Below, in pieces: positions 31,741 to 43,857 of a stretch of 64,000 nucleotides of DNA. How positions within the stretch are numbered: the first letter of the stretch is position 1; every line of letters starts with the position of its first letter. The notes under the pieces are model-generated. The model saw nothing but the letters and a program-made list of their open reading frames with translations. It made no database searches and was not told the origin of the DNA. A program made the position numbers and the translations under genes. Source of the stretch: Chionis minor (taxonomy: Eukaryota; Chordata; Aves; Charadriiformes; Chionididae); NCBI GenBank assembly GCA_013398295.1, contig VZSF01001140.1, positions 1 to 64,000 on the forward strand, written 5' to 3'.

Positions 31741-34700
31741 AGCCAGTGTGTCTCCAAGTACTGCCCAATCTACGTTCCTTCCGTAAAAGGCGATCAAGGA
31801 TGTGAAAGTCACCTTCAATATGGTGGGAAACGGTCCTTCTTCTTGAAGAACCTACCTCTTGGCCAGTATCAGCTTTCAGGGCTGCGATGCTGTCTGCCCG
31901 CAGGGCCATTTGGGTGCTCCTCGTACCCCCAACAGGGCAGCTGTGGGAAGGTAACATGTTCCTGGCCCGAGATGTTCTTCTGAACTGGTGTCACCACCCA
32001 GGGCAGCATCATGGGGTCAGAGTACACGGATCAGCACCTCCCAACTGAAAGTTATGGGTTAAATGAAGCATTTTAAAGACACACACAGGAGCAAGATTGT
32101 GGCTAACGGATCAGAGGCCACAAAAGAATACCCAAGTTTAAAAACCAAAACCCAACCCTGGCTCTGTTGCTGCTAAAGATGATTCCTTTAGTAGCATTTT
32201 AGATGTACAGACTTCATAAAAAAAGGCCATCAGCCTTGCAGTGAAAACCATAACAGAGTCATCCACAACCTGGCATTTTTTTTTTGATCTTTTCAATTAT
32301 TCACCCCTTATGTTTCCAGCGGGGCTCAGTCATCTGATGCTCCCGGACTGCTTTTTCTATGATGAATTCATGTTTTGACAGGTTTAAAATTTGAAAGTGC
32401 AACTCTTCAACAAAGAGCAGCAAATAAAATCAATAGCGAACACAGCATATTAAAAAGACCACGGCTTAATAAAAAAAAAAAGTCCCCGAATTCAGTAATT
32501 TTCACGTTCCAGAGAAAGAGCAGCCGATTCACAAGACAGATTTCATTGTCGCTGCCAGAGCTTTGTTTTAAAAGGGATGGAGAATGCCACCGGCAGCCTG
32601 CCATTGCCCAAGGGCTTTGCTGATTCCTGATAGACAATAAGGAAGAAAAAAAAAATAAATACCTAACCACAGCAAGCTTTCAATCTGCACTTTTTAATAT
32701 TAAAGACTGTTGTTCCCTCTTATTGCAATATCTGCCTTTGACAACTTTCTCTGCTTTTAGCTAAATGTCAGGGCCCCACGTCGTGCAAGAACAGCAGCAA
32801 CCAGTGACAGGAATCACGGTACAGTGTCAATTTATATGGATTTATTTTCACGTCTATACCAGGACTGCAGCAGCAGCAGGCACGGCCGGGGCAGGGGAAG
32901 GTTTTCCAGGATGCGGTTCTGCATCCTGGGGCAGGGGTAACGTACCCCAAGGAGCCTCCACCAACCCAACGGGTTTGCCACCGGCAGAAGACGTAGACCA
33001 CCAGCCTTCTCCGAGAGCGCTGCAACTCGGGCACGCAAGACAGATGGTTTGCTAACAAGGGTTAATCCAACTTCAAAATTTCCACTCCTAATTTTGCCTT
33101 AAATGCCCAACATCTGCATAAAGTACATTAAAGGGGCTCACAGCTATAGATGTTGTTATGCAGATTTAATAAACCTAATTCAATAAATAAGCAAAACAGA
33201 TGTGATTTTATTATTATCCCTATCCCCTTGCCTTGCAAATTTTAAGAATTTATTACAATATATTTTAATTTGTCTTAGATTAAGCTATGCAGGCAATCTG
33301 GCAAACTCCGTTTCCCCCATTTTAGGGGAGCGGTTCAAAATGCATTTGGCCTCGTGCTTGCCTGCAGAAAAGACTGATTCTTTGCTAGTTTTGAAAAATC
33401 TGACCTTTATTCCCAGCCACAAAATGAGGAGCAAGAGCACTTGTCACATAAATGGGTCTTAAAAGATATCCAGAGAGTAGAAACCTCAAAATGATGAATA
33501 GTCACATCGACTTCTTCCTCAATTCAAGGATGGCATGAAGAAAGCATTATGGGAGACATTTATGCAAATTATCTAAATACACCCAAAAAGGGGCTTATTC
33601 TGCCAGCAAGGATACAGGCAATATCCCAGGAGGAACAGTGAGACCTCCAGCAGCTGCTGAATATTGAAATTAATTTTCCATCAGAAGGTGACACACAAAA
33701 TATCCAGATAACAGTCTTCTGCTGAGCATAGCAACATCATATTAGCCTCATTAGAGCTGCAGAATTAACTTGAAATCCTGCCGATATGACAGGCTTACTG
33801 CTCACCCATGGGATTTGCGACAAAACAACAACCGGCACGTGACACCACAGCGACAGTCCCAGGCACACACCAAGCGTCGCCATCCCACAGGCAGCGGCAG
33901 CCGATGGGCAGGTGGCACCTTAACGCACCCCATCCTTCATGGGGGAGGCGTAACACAGGCTAATTCTGGTGATGGAGAATACTCTGCCACTGTGGAGCCC
34001 TGGCTTGCTTCGCTTCTCCCAAGGAACGTTCCCAAGGATAAAAATGAGGGTAAATTCCAGGTGAAGGGTAACCCCACATGGGCAACGGGTCTCACTTGCC
34101 TGCTGCTGCCCAGGCTGCAGGAGCTGGGGAGATTTAACAAGTCCTCAGTGGTTTTGTCCCCGCTTTAAAGCGAGGCAGAACACTTCAGAAACTGTTCAAA
34201 GTGGGGAAAAAAAAAAATCAACTACACAACACTAATTAAAATAAAGTGCTTGAATGTTCAAAGCGGCACCATGCTGGCCCTTGGGTGAGATGGGAAGCTG
34301 GAACAGGTCTGGGACACACACGAGCCTGGGCAGCAGCAGGCTTGGGAGGGGAGCAACAGCCAGAAGCCAGGGAGAAATAAAATGGAAAAGCAAGCACGTG
34401 TTTTTGGTTGCAGCTCTTGGGTAGACACATGCAATGCTCAAGCACCTGCTAAGAGGGGATCCAGCGGTTGCTGGGATCGATCCAAGGGATCGTCAACCTT
34501 TTTAAACAAAATTAGCCTACATCTAAGCCAGAAACAGAAGATAAGAATTTCTACCTAGCTGGTTTGCCACAGGAGAGCTTCGCATTTTGCTGTTTTTCCA
34601 GAGCGGTGCCTGCAGCACCAGCGCCTCCACAGCCGAGCACAGGGCAACTGCCTGGTGCCTCCTGATTTCTCCAAAAAAAGGCAGTAAGCGGCACTGGCAT

Positions 34701-36429
34701 AATATAACAGAAATCCAACAGTATGAAAGATAAGGCTACTACTGAGTTTCTCCAATTATCATTTATGAAATGACATTTAAGTAATAGTGAAAACGGGGAA
34801 AAGAGTGCAGCACCACACTTTTTCACTTTTTTTCTAGAGAAAATTCACAGAAATGATCGACATTTGAGTAGGTGTAAGGTTCAAGAAGAATACAGAGCAG
34901 ACCTTTGCTGCTACACTTGTGTGTCCAGAAGCCTAAAATGCTGTTTAAGAATGGTCTGGAGAAGGTATAATTTATTATAGAAAGTAGTTCTTTCCGATGA
35001 AAATCCACATATCCAAAACCTAGATGCAACAAGCTCATTCCTCCCCCTCATTTGAGGCTATTAAAAAGGGACATCCCACCACTTCGGCATGAACAGAGCA
35101 ACATCTGGAGCCCAAGCACCTCAGTTCAGCTGAGAAGTGCCACAAAGGTGCTTTAAATCATAAACCATAAAGTTTTTACTGTTTGGAAAAATTCATGCTA
35201 AGGTCCTGGGGTCATGCACCCACCTCACTCCTTTTAGTGTTTGCTCTTCTTCACAACGTGGTCAAATTCCTACTGCAAAGATGTGAAGATGCTGCAACTC
35301 TTACCTTCAACTGATAAAATCATCATTTACTTTCTGTAATGCTCCAGTGAGTGTCTAATTTACCCTCCTTTAGTAAATGAGCTCCAAGTAGTGATTAATT
35401 TAACAATATAAATCAAGAAAAGTATAGCTGCTTCTAGAGTTTGTTGAATGTGAGAGAGACCAGAGAGATCTGCTGTGACAAGTTGTCGTTAGATTTTCCT
35501 ACAGAGAGTTTCAACAAAGATAATTTTAAAAACCACCTTGCCAACTCATTCTCCCATCCCGTTACGATCTGTGGAGATACCACAGGTCCATCAAGCACTA
35601 GTCTCCAAACACAGGTGCTTGGAAGAATATTGAAAGCAGAGTTAACAAAACCAACCTGTTTACTTGACATCGAAAAACCCCTAGTACCTTAAAAATAAAA
35701 TATTTTTTTAGAAAGTCTTCACATTTACATGGTACAATAATACAGTCATTACTGAAAAGAACTTAAAAAGCCATTGCTCCCAGCTTCAGCAGATCTCAGA
35801 ATAAATATAGGGCTTTAATCTTTACTTCAGTTGTTTCGACAGAATTTGGTAGAGATTTATTTGTGCACACCCAGTAAGTTTCTGAGCCGTTGGATGGGGG
35901 GGTAGGTGTGGGTTCTGTGGGGCTTGGGTTTTTTAATTTTTATTTGGTTGGGGGGTTTTGTGTGTTTGTAAGATAGCTGAGTGTAATAATAAAACTGAAA
36001 AACCCATGTAGACGTCCCTGTCTACAATTGGTTTAATTGGTAAAAAGTAACGTCCTTTCCTGTCTTTGGCTTGGCCCTAGCTATTGTTTGTGGAGTTGCA
36101 GACGACATATTAAATTTTTAGTGCTATGTTTGGATAAGCCCTTTTCTTCTTAAAATGGTTTTCTTCATTTTAAGGTCTGTAGGAGTCACTACAATCATGT
36201 TATGAAGCTTCTTGCTACCCAACACGGCAGTAACTCACCCAACATCCGCCCCAGCCAGACCACGATTTGCAGTAGCGCTCGGGCATCATATAGAGGGTTA
36301 TCGGGTCCTCGTTCAGAGACTTGAAGGTTTGCAGAATTGACCACATAGCGCCGGTTAATTATACTCACTCTTAAATACTGACACTGCTTCTACCCCTGAA
36401 TTTTCCATTTCCCACCATTTCCATCGCTT

Positions 36430-36680
36430 TCTGCACGCTCAAAGCCTTTTTCTTTATACCAGTATCTTCTCATTTTACCTAAGCTTTTCCTTAAGGAAAA
36501 TATTCATATTTAAAGTAATATAAAGTTAAATGAATATTTCTTTAATGGAAATAACTTGAGCCACTAAGCAGCAGTTTAGCAAGAACAAGCAGGAGAAAAC
36601 AAGTTGCACTATTTTAGGATCAGTTCTCTGTGCTGAAGTTAAGGTATGATTTAGTGTTATAATAAAGCCAAATTCTTACC
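36430..36680. other. AT-rich block with nested inverted repeats
   Basis: Holds the perfect 16-bp palindrome TTTTCCTTAAGGAAAA at 36485-36500. Overlapping it is a ten-base inverted repeat AAATATTCAT (36498-36507) / ATGAATATTT (36530-36539) around a 22-base AT-rich loop. It contains no reading frame. It may be a regulatory or structural element. Confidence 0.5.
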
Positions 36681-37982
36681 GGACTTCAGGAAGGTTTTGA
36701 GAAATAGTCAGATGCCTCTACCAACTTCCACTCTAGTCTACTTGCAAGCCAACTATGTTTATTTGAAGGCTTAATCTGAATAATCATAACGATTAGCTCG
36801 CTGTGGGTGAATTGGACACCCAGCTCTCCATGCGGACACGCTGGACCATGGCAAAAGCAAGAGCAGATCCCCGCGCCGTTTGCTGCCACCGTAACAACTG
36901 TCGAAAGCAGCCAGAAAAACACTCATAACCAGTGGGGACTCTGCCTCAGTTTCCAGTTGTACAACAGCACAAGGAATAACATCATCCACCCCTGCAAAAT
37001 GAGAGAAAAAAAACACTAAGAGAAAAAACCACTGAGAGATTAGGGGTAAAAATATTATTGAAATTAATTAAACGCAAAAGTACGCATAGTACTGTTGGAC
37101 TCGGTAAATAATTTACATTTCAGTTTAGGAGCAAGAGGAAGCAGACCACAGTAAAAATTGGTTTTATCCCTGTACAGATTATTTTTTTTTACCTGTTTTC
37201 TTTGATCTGAATATATTTTCTTTAGAAAACAAACATCTGAGTTTAGACTTAAACTGTTCATACCGTCTTTCCTTAAGAACTAATTGTTACTGTTCATCTG
37301 GCCAAAATTTTTCAATATGACGTGCCTTCTGAAATGTTATTTTTTATTCTTTAAATCAATCCAGTATTTATTGAAACAAACGGAATAGCTTCAATTCTAT
37401 TTTTGGTTAAATCCTATTTAATCCCATGACTAAACCAAAATTCTCCAGTCAGTAGAAGCCAAATTTCCATGAGGAAATTTAATGCATTTCTACACAAGGA
37501 AGGGAATGCTTGCCTAATATCAAAGCATAAAGCATAGTTGCTAAAGCATTTCAAAGCACATTATTTTGGGCCAACTTATTTTTGTAAAAAGATGATTACT
37601 GCACGAAGAGTGACCTTCACCCCTGTACGAACAACTGCTATGGGGTTTGAACGTCGTGAAGGTCTCAAAACCACACAAGGCAGAGCCAAGCAGCCTGTAC
37701 AATTGCAGCAAGACCCATACCCACACCCCACCACGAGACCTTCCCACCAGCCGCCAGCTCAGCCCACCCGGCACGGTGTGCCCCAGCTTGGTGTCCGCGC
37801 TTTGCCACAGCCCTTTTGTTCACGTTTGCTACAGCGGCGTTGGGGCATTCCCACCCAAGTGCACATCCAGTGTGGGAAAAATGTGGTTTTCTTTCTTTCT
37901 GTGGGTTTGTGGTGCAGGACAATCAAGGACAAGGGGCCAGAAAGAACGGGGGCTCCTAATGGGACTCCAGATCAGAGTGGAG

Positions 37983-38252
37983 CCATAGGACAAGGGGTGA
38001 TGATTTTACACTGGCAGAGGGGAGATTTAGATGGGATATTGGGAAGAAATTCCTGCCTGTGAGGGTGGGGAGCCCCTGGCCGGGGTTGCCCAGAGAAGCT
38101 GTGGCTGCCCCATCCCTGGAGGTTCAAGGCCAGGTTGGACAGGGCTTGGAGCAACCTGGTGTGGTGGGAGGTGTCCCTGCCCAGGGCAGGGGGGTGGGAC
38201 TGGATGGGTTTTAAGATCCCTTCCAACCCAAACCATTCCATGATTCAGTGAT
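37983..38252 (+). mobile_element. CR1 LINE, 5'-truncated copy
   Basis: A 270-base CR1 3' portion. ATAGGACAAGGGGTGATG, then GCAGAGGGGAGATTTAGATG, then GGTTGCCCAGAGAAGCTGTG, then GTGGGAGGTGTCCCTGCCC, ending CCCTTCCAACCCAAACC and CCATGATTC. It is of the same type as 24.8 kb (plus) and 60.0 kb (minus). No ORF2 codons with clear RT identity remain. Confidence 0.93.
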
Positions 38253-38749
38253 AACCCCTCTCCACTCTTCCCAGACAAACACCAGTCTGCCCTCCCAACC
38301 ATCATTTCCTCATGGGGGAAAAATTTGCCAAACCCCACCTTCCCCTTCCACTTGCAGCTCCTGGCAGCCTAAAGGCTTTTTTGGTGGACGAGCCTTCAAT
38401 TTCATTCATTTCCATGGTCATGAGGAGCTAAAATGATGCAGTATGACATAACAGCCCATAGAGGGCACCCAGTTTCAGGGGGTCTGGAGCAGTGGAGCCC
38501 CCAAGAGGGTCAGGGTGCAGATGACACCCAAGAACAGTCACTCCCACCTCTCCCCTCCATCCTTCATCATTATAACCCAAAAACAAGGCCTCACAGGGGC
38601 AAGACAGAAAGTGATTTACGCAGCTCCTACGCCTGTCTATTATTCATTGCCTTATTGGATAGCGGGTTATACAACTCCATAGCCTTGGGTAGCTTACAAT
38701 GCAACAACAAAATACAATAAACTCTGTAAAGTACTTTTCCTGTCTCACA

Positions 38750-38830
38750 TCCCAAGGCACTGTACAAATAAGATTTAAGAGATAAGGTCCATCCCAGTTT
38801 TATGAGGAGAAAGTGCAGTAAACCGAGACT
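38750..38830. other. possible ancient SINE relic
   Basis: CCCAAGGCACTGTACAAATA and AGATAAGGTCCATCCCAG, then TTTATGAGGAGAAAGTG, recall wording common in very old amniote interspersed repeats (GCGCTGTACAAA...AAGGTCCCTGCCC). A related phrase (CTAGGTACTGTACAGATAC) occurs near 48990. No family is named because the match is short. Confidence 0.25.
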
Positions 38831-39416
38831 GAAAAAGGAACCATGACACCAGCCATACGTTACGCTAAGTCTACATGGAGCAAGGACTGGGTTGCGTTTT
38901 AAAAATGTATTTCAAGTCTTTTTTTCCCCTGTTCCTTTTTCCTTAAAATAGGGGAAAATTAGGAACCTGCTATAACCAGCATGAGATGGCATGAACACAT
39001 GGACAGCGTGACGCATCTGCCCGCAAAACAAACTGCTCAAATCTGGCAATGTTCCCAGGTGTGAAAATAAATTCTTCAGAAATTGTCAGTCAAGTCTCAG
39101 AGGGCAGAGAGGGGTAGATAGGAAGATGGCTAAGATGCTAACTAGAAAAAAAATAGCTTTATTGAATTGATCTCTATTAAAGGGAAAACGACACCTCAAG
39201 GGCAGCAGACGTGCAGCACCGTCTGCGGCACGGCTTCTTTCAGAATTAGCCTTAACCAGTTTTGAAACACGCAACTCTGAACGTCCTTGAGCAGACTCTC
39301 CATGTTTTGGTGCCACCATGCAGATCAGCAGGGAAAGTCAGACAAATTAAGCCTTAAGAGTTCATATGTGGGTTACGATGGATTTCTTTTGCAGGAGACC
39401 AGGCCAAAGAAATAAT

Positions 39417-39434
39417 AAAATAAATAAATAAAAT
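39417..39434. repeat. AAAT microsatellite
   Basis: Four AAAT units directly visible. Confidence 0.9.
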
Positions 39435-40319
39435 CCCTCAGCCTCCAGTAGATAAGTACTTTGTAAGTACTATTTGGTAGCAGCTGGCCATGTGAGATGG
39501 GGAGCAGCGATCAACGTGGCTTGGGACATGATGAATAAGCAAAACAAGGTGCCTGAGACTGGGAGCAGCTCCAGCATGACCATGCATGGTATTCTGCAAA
39601 CAACAGGGCAATTAGCCCACTCTTAATTAAGAGCAATAGGAATACAAGCATCGGTCTTGCTGATGTCAGGATACTTAGCGCTCTGAGGAAAAGCCCCGTG
39701 TGGAGTGAGAGATGGAGCTGGACCACCCCTAGACACATCCCTGAATTTAGCACTGCCATGGGGTACACGTGGGGAGCACGGTGCCAGGACAGAAGCCACA
39801 GAGCTTCCCCAGAGGGGGAAAGAAATAACATAAATATTAAAAAAATAAAATCTCACCACAGGTGTCAAAACACACAAATAACAGTATGAGAGGTTTAGGG
39901 CAGTAACTTATCAAAGGTTAGCACAAGCAACTCCAGCACATGGAAAAACCTGTTATTCAGCAAAATCTGTAATTTAGGCTTCTTTCCCCCAGCAACAGCC
40001 TGTTCTCATGATATTTGATGGAAACAATTATCTTTGAGAAACACACACCTCTTTCAAATGGGTCTAAAATTGGACTATGTGCCCAAGTTAGAGAATGAGG
40101 CGCCGAGACAATATTATCCTACTGAAAATTAATCTTACGAGAGTCATTAATTTGCAAGACACAAGGTACGCAAGAACTGGGCTGGGCTCACTGTTTTTCC
40201 AAAAATGCTGCACTACAGTTTCCAATGTAGGTTACGTAGCTTCAAGTTGAGCTCAATGCCATGTTAGATTTTAATTAAACATGAGGCAAAAATAAAGCAT
40301 GTGTGAAAACATTGCTCAC

Positions 40320-40440
40320 CTGGTGGCGTTTCCATTTTCACCACAGTGCAGGAGTAGTTCCTGTCACCGTCACCTCTGTGGGACAGGCTGGATGCCCTGT
40401 GTAATGAGTTTATGTAATTAAGAGTGAAAAAACTGACTGT
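40320..40440 (-). other. exon-like segment with ATG and strong donor, minus strand
   Basis: On the complement, a pyrimidine-rich tract ending CTCTGAAAG precedes 121 bases with one fully open frame of 40 codons. It ends at CACCAG|GTGAGC, a near-consensus donor with GT at 40319-40318. A second acceptor, CTGTCCCACAG, would start the exon at 40375 and make it 56 bases. The open frame includes HRGDGDRNYSCTVVKMETPP. The ATG at 40335-40333 sits in GTGAAAATGG, a strong Kozak context, five codons before the donor. It could be an internal coding exon, a first coding exon or chance. I recognise no protein family. Confidence 0.3.
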
Positions 40441-41088
40441 CTTTCAGAGAAAGGAGGAATCGCCTCTAAATATAAAAATGCACATCGCATCTCCCAAACA
40501 GCAACAACTAAAAGCTTTGGCTGTTTATTCCACTCCCCTCATGCTGCTCACTACAATTCTTTTCTTTTTTTTAAAAAAAAAAAACCACCTATGCCTTTGC
40601 TGACATGGCCACACTGTAAACCCAGATGCTAACATGATCCAGATCAAGCATAATCACAAAAATAAAAAGTAAAAAGGAAGTGAGCAGTTCCTGGCACTGG
40701 ACAAGATGCTCCTCGTCATCGCGCACCACCATGCCCTGCAGTTACAAAGCTGCTGGAAACACGGGACGAAAAGGGACCAAACTGGGGTGAGGGGACAGGA
40801 CTGATTTGCCAGAAACATCCTCAGCCACGTTCACCGCTGCAGAAAATAACGTGTGCTGTGTTTAGTCTCGTAATTTCACATTTAGGAGCATATTAAAAAG
40901 CAAGTTTCATAAATCAAATTTAAGATCAATGACTCTGAGTATACTACTAATGAAACGTGCATGGTTTCATGAAAGCTGCCCAGAGATTTATGTCAGAACA
41001 GGATACCAGCCTCAGCCTAGTACCTCTGACCACATCTCCTGAAGGGACATTTTGACCCAACAAGCCCATCCTCATGTCTCTTTTTCAG

Positions 41089-41295
41089 GTGTTCTTGAGA
41101 GCACAAACGCACCAGCATCGGGAACCAGACCAGAGCACATCTCCATGGCGTCTCCTTGCCCACCTCAGGGGACCCAGTTTCTGCTCCAAGCCCCCAATTC
41201 CAGCAAAGCAGCACCCACAGCCGAGCCCTGTGTTTTGCAGGAGACCTGCAGAGCCCCCCGCGCCGCGTTCTGCAGCTCTCCCTGCCTGCCAGGGG
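41089..41295 (+). other. exon-like segment, plus strand, unverified
   Basis: CATGTCTCTTTTTCAG is a good acceptor (AG at 41087-41088), and GGG|GTACGT at 41296 is a fair donor, 207 bases (69 codons) later. All three frames are open, so coding potential is not established. It lies within 230 bases of, and opposite in strand to, the 41319-41357 segment, and the two are unlikely to belong to one transcript. Confidence 0.18.
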
Positions 41296-41318
41296 GTACG
41301 TGCTTAGGATAAACTTAC

Positions 41319-41357
41319 CTTCCCAACTCAAGCGGAGCTGGCAGATACCAGGTTGGA
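41319..41357 (-). other. exon-like segment with consensus donor, minus strand
   Basis: On the complement, ATTTTGTTATTCCAG (acceptor) precedes 39 bases ending in TTGGGAAG|GTAAGT, an excellent donor with GT at 41318-41317. Two frames are open. One of them (PTWYLPAPLELG) joins in phase to the open frame of the 40320-40375 form of the next segment across a 943-base intron. The longer open frame leading into the donor reaches back past 41440, so the acceptor may lie further upstream. Confidence 0.28.
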
Positions 41358-43137
41358 CTGGAATAACAAAATCCGCAGCAGAGTAGCAGGCTTTCATTGC
41401 ACTCGCAGGATTTGATTTATATTGCAGCTTTATCGCGTGCACAGCTCAGAAATATGTGTAAATACAACTTAGTATTGCACCGCAAAACTAACTGAGCAAG
41501 GAAAAAAAAAAGTATCAAGCACGTTATCAGAGCTGCAATACATGTTGGTATTGCACCACTGAGAGCAATTTAAAGATTGATATTTATTTCTGTCACTATA
41601 TAAATTACATCTTGGGAGCAAAAAAGCAAAACAGGAGACATTGCAATAAAACAGCATTTTGTTCTGACTACTTTATTACCTTTAGAGGTGAATAAAACCA
41701 GAGAACTGTGTTTTATTTTCTGCATCATAATTTGACTTTCTTTTTCTTTGCTGAAAAAAAAAATCAAAATATTTCAAATCAGTAGATACACACAGGAGCT
41801 ATTCCCCCCCTACAGTGATTTTCCTTTTAATAGCACTCACAAAACGCTATGTAAATTCACAAAATTTACTCTCATGACTGGCTGCAGGAACACAGCATGG
41901 TAATGTTCCCACCATCCTGTTTAAGCACCAAGGTTATCTTTGGTCTGTGCTCTTCAAATTTGGCAAACCAAGAATAAATACCAGATCAGGCAGCACACTG
42001 TTACTACAGACTCCTCCTTGCGCCTCTGCTGAACGTTACTTTTCAGGGGTTTTAGAAGTTATGGGAACTCCAACAACAGCCAATATATTTAAACCCAAAT
42101 ACAAGTCTGGTTTGACTCTTCTGAGCCACCTTCAAAGCAAGACATCTCCATCCCAAGTCCCTTGCAGGGATATTTACTTCCAGTTGAAACTCTCTCTGCC
42201 CTTCAAAATTGCTTGGCACCATCTCAGCTAGCTTCTTCACCATCGTTATTTGACGGTAAGAAGACAATTAAGCATATTTGCTCAAAGAGGTGTTAGCAGC
42301 CACCCCAGGCAGCTGAGGCAGTCCAGAAGAAATGTTCACAGTGGGTGGATGCAACAGGGACAAGGGGATCCCAGGTCTCATCCCCTCAGCTCCCTCTTAC
42401 CCCTCTTCCCAGGCAGCTTTGTCAGCCTGGACTAGGGCCAGGGGAACTGGCTAAGAGACATTTGGGTGCTAGTTCCTCATTTCTATCAGGTTTTGTACAT
42501 TTTCTCCTGTTACCTGGCTCCAGAAGAAGTTAAGAGCATCCAAGGACTAGAAACCAAACTCCACTTCATACAACACAACTGTTACGAAGGGCTTTGAGAC
42601 AAGATTGTTGCAAGTAGACAGTGAGACCAAACAGGGCAACCACCTTTTCGAGTTCCATCAACCTCTTCTGATTAATAAGGAGTCACAAACATTAGGCTCA
42701 TCTTCTGTGAAAATATATTGAACATTAAGTTCAGAGAGGACGAATCTCACCTGCTGCGAGAGGCAGAGAGTGAGTTTTCCTCCACTTTTTCCATAGCCAG
42801 GTGCATCAGTGAACATGTCACTGCAACCTGCCCCATCGCACATGTTTGCAAGGGATCAGAAACTCATTTCCGTGAGCATTGTGCATGGGGTTTCTGAGCC
42901 TGGAAGAGGGAAGAGGAGACAGGAGAACCATCTGCCACAAAACACCTGGTTGACCTTGGACCAACTCCAGCTGCAATGGGTGCACAGCCCTCACCATTTT
43001 TAAAACAGCATCTAATAACAAAATTATATGTCCATCAGGCTTCACCCCCCAGTGACCTCACTGCAAATACTTTCTTTATTCCACCTCTTGGAGTTAGTTT
43101 CAGACAATGTCAATTGTTTTAGAAGTTTTAAATTGTT

Positions 43138-43158
43138 CAGAAGTTTTAAAAACTTCTG
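43138..43158. repeat. perfect 10-bp palindrome
   Basis: CAGAAGTTTT-A-AAAACTTCTG. A partial second copy of the left arm (TTTTAGAAGTTTTAAATTG) lies at about 43117-43135, so the palindrome sits in a small local duplication. Confidence 0.85.
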
Positions 43159-43675
43159 CGGTGGTTCTGCTTCTCAAACCCAAGCCTTTCTGACAGAGCT
43201 GCCACAGTCCCAGCATTGCAGCTTCCAAACCGTCATTGCTGCAGTTGACTACAGACCATTTACCCTCACGGAAATCAGAGCAAAACTGTTCAACGGCAGC
43301 TGAGCGCACGCGAAATACCACATTCCACTTTGACATCTAAAGCAGTGTCATTCATCCATCCAAAGTCTCCCAGGAAATGCAGTTCTCTTGCACCAAGGCC
43401 ACCTTAATGCCCACAAAATTAACAAATTTCAGCTTATTGAGCAAATCAATTCACACTTTTCTACTGCTAGGTCTAGAGGGCTTTAGCCTAGGGAAAATCT
43501 TGCTCAAAAACTTTGTTATGAACCACTTGTGTCTAAATTAAAGAAAATATTTCTTCCAGATACATAACCTTTTCAGTCACAAGAAACAGACTTGTCAAAT
43601 AAATTGAATACATTTAGGGAGAGTCCAAAAGATAGGGAAAAATAGATAGATTATGACAGCAAGACATCAGAGAAT

Positions 43676-43857
43676 TGTAGAATCGTTTTGGTTGGAAGAG
43701 ACCTCTAAGATCACCAAGTCCAACCACTAACATAACACTAACACAAACCCACCCCCTAACCCATATCCCTCAGCACCACGTCTGGCTGGTTGTGAAATTC
43801 CTCCAGGAATGGCGACTCCACCACTGCCCTGGGCAGCCTCTGCCAGTGCTTGGCAGT
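43676..43857 (-). mobile_element. CR1 LINE 3' fragment
   Basis: The plus strand shows TTGTAGAATCGTTTTGGTTGG, AAGAGACCTCTAAGATCACC and AAGTCCAACCAC. These are followed by TCAGCACCACGTCTGGCTGG and CCACTGCCCTGGGCAGCCTC, all the complement of a CR1 3' region. It shares the GCTGCCCAGGGCAG block with the plus-strand copies, but its 3' end differs, so it belongs to a distinct CR1 type. Confidence 0.92.

Larger units (their letters stand above)
29071..37982. other. single-copy non-coding stretch, no gene seen
   Basis: About 8.9 kb without a recognised gene. Listed separately within it are a candidate conserved block (30480-30910), hairpins near 31151 and 36485, short repeats near 31114-31321 and a MIR-like relic near 31655. 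The 182-codon frame at 29910-30458 has no identifiable domain, and I regard it as chance. Confidence 0.5.
38253..43675. other. mostly CpG-poor single-copy stretch with exon-like segments
   Basis: No complete gene. Exon-like segments on the minus strand (40320-40440 and 41319-41357) and plus strand (41089-41295) and a palindrome at 43138-43158 are listed separately. Low-complexity A/T tracts occur near 39417-39434 and 40561-40585. Confidence 0.5.
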
